A stretch of DNA of 64,000 nucleotides from Otis tarda (Eukaryota; Chordata; Aves; Otidiformes; Otididae). Positions 61,464-64,000 of this stretch are shown here, in pieces. Under the pieces are notes generated by a model. That model searched no databases. It had not been told where the DNA came from and was given only the letters and a program-made list of their open reading frames with translations. The translations under genes were made by a program, and so were the position numbers. Position 1 is the stretch's first letter. Every line of letters starts with the position of its first letter. The DNA is taken from assembly GCA_026413225.1 (NCBI GenBank), contig CM048557.1:59820987-59884986 (forward strand), read 5' to 3'.

Positions 61464-62153
61464 TGTGGTGGTTTAGCCCGGATCACCACACAGTTTCTTA
61501 TTCACCCTCCCCCTACCCAGTGGGACAGGGGAGAGAAATTGGGAAGAAAGGAAAACTCATGGGTTGAGATAAAAACAGTTTACTAAAAATACTAAAAAAA
61601 AAACCTACAAAGCTAACAGGATATAAGGATATTAATATATACAAAATATACAAAATGAACAATGTACAATTTCTCACCACCCGATGTCCGAATGACCAAC
61701 GCAGCCCGTCCTGAGCAGCAATCACAGGAACGACACCGAGCAGCAAGCAAAGGCGGGGAGAGCAAGCTAGCAAGGTAGAGGGAACTATGCCAGCAAGCAA
61801 GCGAGAAGAAAAGGGTGCCAAGGGTGCCCGAACGGATACCCGACAAGAAAGGAATACCAGAAAAGGATTAGGATGCCCCCTCCCATGGGCAACCCCCTCT
61901 TATATACTGAGCATGACGTTTATGGCATGGAATACTCTCTTTGGCCAGTTTGGATCAATTATTCTGTCTGTCTTTTGCCCAGCTTCCCGCATCTGCACGT
62001 TAACGAGACTTAGAAAGCCAGACAGTGTCCTTGGTCTCATTAACAACAACTCGTATCATCAGAATGTTTTTATCAACATTCTTCACACACGAAATCCAAA
62101 ACACACTGGCTACTGAGAAGAAAATTAACTCCATCCCTGCTGAAACCAGGACA
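61464..62153 (-). mobile_element. Solo LTR of an avian ERVL-like endogenous retrovirus (fossil)
   Basis: The 690-base element has TG...CA ends. On the minus strand it starts TGTCCTGGTTTCAGCAGGG and ends GGGCTAAACCACCACA, the two ends of a very common avian LTR that I know from many bird genomes. It is flanked by a 5-base target duplication, CCGGG (61459-61463 and 62154-62158); the next two bases, TG, also match by chance. A TATA box (TATATAAG) on the minus strand sits near the middle of the LTR, which supports the orientation. No internal retroviral sequence or second LTR is present, so it is a solo LTR left by recombination. The intact ends and duplication suggest a moderate to young age. 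It lies antisense in intron 2 of the Sec6-family gene. Confidence 0.85.
61899..61906 (-). promoter_or_regulatory. TATA box of the solo LTR (fossil promoter)
   Basis: The minus strand reads TATATAAG followed by a G-rich run. It is at the usual mid-LTR position for the U3/R boundary. Transcription from it would run leftward, antisense to the host gene. Activity is unknown. Confidence 0.5.
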
Positions 62154-62689
62154 CCGGGTGACTGCTTGCAACTTATTCAAGTGCATGAATATTTGCTTCT
62201 TTCTCCTTTCCACCTTCATCACCCTCAAAGATGCAACACCTCCGTGGTCCATGGCCAATTGCCGGGATAGCGTATTCAATTTTACGGGCTAATAACGGGT
62301 TTCTTGATGGTTTTCTCACCCCAGAGGGAGAAATGAAAGTGCTCCCTCCCTTTCCCTGGCCTGATGACACGGCGATCCAGAGGGAAGTGAGTGGTAAAGT
62401 CATGTGTCAGCCGAGCACACTTTGGAGTCCAACTCTGCAGCTGTACATCCACCCACCACTTCCATCTGCAGAGAAACCGCCTGCGGCGATGGCCCTGTGT
62501 CCCAAGCATGGCGGTGCCTTCCAGAGGCTGCTCTGCCGCCTCCCCTTGCTAGGGATAATGCACAGGGAAAAAATAACAGGCTGACACGAGCCGGGATGTG
62601 GCAGCGGAGAGGAGCCGGGGAGATCAGCTAACTCCAAAGCAGCACGCTGCTGCAGGAATTGCCCTGAAAGGCATTTCACAGGCTTGTAG

Positions 62690-62702
62690 TCAAATGAGTC
62701 AG
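62690..62702 (+). promoter_or_regulatory. AP-1/MARE-like site in an AT-rich block before exon 3
   Basis: AATGAGTCAGCTT contains the AP-1 core TGAGTCA extended by GC, as in NF-E2/Maf half sites. It opens a low-GC, repeat-free block that runs to about 62960 with several TAAT and ATTA cores. It is a candidate element only. Confidence 0.35.
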
Positions 62703-62998
62703 CTTCAGGTTGTTTATTTAAAAAAGTAAATTCTCATAGCACTTTTCATGTCCAAACAACTCAGAAGTCTCATGATTTCTAAGGTGGGCTGGAACCTTGG
62801 ATCATTTTGATTCTGAATAATTAGGATTTTGAATAGCGAGGAAAGATTTTCTTGTTAAAGCTTGAAAACAAGCATCGCAATTTAAGCTTTAAGTATATTT
62901 CTCACGGCTTAATAATTATGTAGCTCATGCCACATGAATATTCCATCAGTTTACTCACACTCCAAGGCAATGTAATTTGTTCACTTGAATCTTTCCAG

Positions 62999-63116
62999 CG
63001 AACACTTTCTGGGTCGCCCTGATCTCAAACCAGAAGTTAAGACAGAAAACCTGTCCCTGCTCTTAACACCAGCTGATTGGGATAAACTGAAGAATGACTA
63101 CATCACTTCTGCAAAG
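62999..63116 (+). CDS. Third coding exon: continuation of the Sec6-like domain (residues 336-375)
   Basis: The acceptor is CTTTCCAG at 62998. The first base C joins the AG carried over from exon 2 to make serine. The exon then reads EHFLGRPDLKPEVKTENL and continues to NDYITSAK, ending on a whole codon at GCAAAG|GTGAGA (63116|63117), so the outgoing phase is 0. At 118 bases it is a typical internal exon. The joined motif VANTYCSEHFLGRPDL bridges exons 2 and 3, which is strong evidence that the splice model is right. The family continues with further helices, and the matching exons must lie to the right of the window. Reading on into the intron meets a stop after about 33 codons. Confidence 0.86.
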
Positions 63117-64000
63117 GTGAGAGTTTTGACCTTGCTCCCATGTGTCCCCCAGGGAGGGTACGGGAGCCCCAGCCTCCCAGGCAGAGGTCTCGGATGGCTG
63201 CATCACGGTTCCTAGCCCCACCAGGTGCCGAGTCCTTTAATCAAAAGCAGAATGGCCTTTAATCAAAAGCAAAAATTGCTGAGCACCAGTTCTGGGACAG
63301 AAATAGGCCATGAGCTTGAACCTGGATGATCACGGAGCCAAAAGGACTGTGCTAGACCCATACAGCATGGCCGAGGCATACCAAAAGGTCATAGCTGGGC
63401 TTTGTCAGATTAAACTCATCGCCAAGTTAGGTGTAAAGACATTTTAGCTGCTACTTTCACAGTGTGTGAGCTCCTCCAGCACATCTGAGGTTTGCTAGAG
63501 CCAGACAACTTCGGGCTTGTCCCCAGCAGCGGACCTCCCCACGGTTCCTCCTCCTAGGAAGCCCCTTCTGCAGTTGTCTTTCTGCTGTCCTTGGCTGGGA
63601 CCCTGCGTAAGGCGGCATGCTTTCCTGGGTCTTTGGTGAGCTCAGACATTTTCTTGCAAATTGTTTCTGAAACAGGGCATTGCTGAAGGTGAGCTCAAGG
63701 TACGCAGCTGAGTAAAGTCAGTATTGCTCCATCGTGCTGATGACGGATCATTTTGTTTCACCAGCCACAAGACCGATTTATCAGCCAGGACTGAATGGTG
63801 TGGCCACTCACATGAGCGGCTGTACCGCCTGAAAGGACCAGTTTGACCTTTAATCCTGACCTGGTGCATTACATGTGCTGGAGGACTTTGCAATCAAGCA
63901 GTCACACAGCTGATGCAGTATTTCCCTGCCAGGAGAATGCCTCTCCATTGATTAAGGGAGACCTTGCCCTTACACAGCACAGCTCCTGATTTTTCCTAAG
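63117..64000 (+). other. Start of intron 3 (incomplete)
   Basis: The stretch begins GTGAGA after exon 3 and runs off the window. I see no acceptor followed by a plausible Sec6-family exon, no CR1 tail and no other recognisable element. A short direct repeat, with AATCAAAAGCA occurring twice near 63239-63270, is the only local structure. Confidence 0.55.

Larger units (their letters stand above)
59391..62998 (+). other. Intron 2 of the Sec6-family gene
   Basis: The intron begins GTAAGA and ends TTTCCAG. It contains an antisense solo ERVL-like LTR (61464-62153), a perfect NF-kB-type decamer at 60769-60778, and an AT-rich block at about 62690-62960 that includes TGAGTCAGC. A weak MIR-like trace lies near 60097-60145. 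No exon is supported inside it. Confidence 0.75.
54510..63116 (+). other. Gene span (5' part): Sec6-family protein, EXOC3L4/TNFAIP2-like; continues beyond the window
   Basis: Three exons on the + strand join in one frame through GT-AG introns of 3,827 and 3,608 bases, giving about 375 residues from the methionine at 54557. The product resembles the exocyst-Sec6 superfamily branch that contains TNFAIP2 (M-Sec), EXOC3L2 and EXOC3L4. Members are about 650-800 residues long, so roughly the N-terminal half is present. Known members act at the plasma membrane; TNFAIP2 works with RalA and the exocyst to form membrane protrusions and tunnelling nanotubes. The role of this product is inferred from the family. 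The segment DWVANTYCSEHFLGRPDL fits my recollection of EXOC3L2/EXOC3L4 better than TNFAIP2, whose equivalent stretch is more divergent, so EXOC3L4 is the slight favourite. In mammals EXOC3L4 and TNFAIP2 are neighbours, so the locus is probably the same whichever paralogue this is. No further exon was recognised between 63117 and the window end. Confidence 0.8.

Noticed and set aside
61787-62116. Plus-strand open frame of 109 codons
   Set aside because: It lies inside the solo LTR and has no gene content.

Overview
The window looks like about 64 kb of a bird chromosome. The main evidence is the interspersed repeats. There are many CR1 LINE 3' tails, with the avian sequence GGTTGGACTGGATGGCCTTT and ATTCTATG-type ends. 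There is one solo LTR of the abundant avian ERVL-like family. Alu, L1 and other mammal-type repeats are absent. The LTR type suggests a neoavian rather than a galliform bird, but this is inference. Nothing points to a prokaryote: most open frames are short and random, and the only convincing coding sequence is split by GT-AG introns.

Layout. Bases 1 to about 54,500 hold no exon I can support. This stretch is intergenic, or possibly a long 5' UTR intron. It contains CR1 fragments of several ages on both strands, simple repeats and A-rich tracts. The longest CR1 relic (17310-18180) still shows the end of the reverse-transcriptase frame and the 3' region. Two other relics (31812-32235 and 37200-37478) carry a different, older type of CR1 tail.

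Bases 54,510-63,116 hold the 5' part of one protein-coding gene on the + strand. It has three exons (54510-54911, 58739-59390, 62999-63116) whose reading phases join cleanly (phase 1, then phase 2, leaving at phase 0). The joined frame gives about 375 residues of a Sec6-family protein of the TNFAIP2 / EXOC3L4 / EXOC3L2 group. The motif DWVANTYCSEHFLGRPDL spans the second splice junction. I lean to EXOC3L4 because of the C-terminal part of this segment, but TNFAIP2 is a real alternative. The remaining exons lie to the right of the window. Before the Sec6 domain there is a basic-aromatic segment that resembles the MARCKS effector region, which would suit a protein acting at PI(4,5)P2-rich membrane.

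The first coding intron (54912-58738) holds three CR1 tails in the same orientation as the gene and a G-quadruplex motif close to the exon 2 acceptor. The second intron (59391-62998) holds the antisense solo LTR, a perfect NF-kB-type decamer and an AT-rich block with an AP-1/MARE-like site just before exon 3. No CpG-island promoter, tRNA, rRNA, CRISPR or intact mobile element was found. I found no clear new biological system. The most interesting points are the MARCKS-like segment, a possible short isoform starting in exon 2, and the regulatory sequence in the introns.
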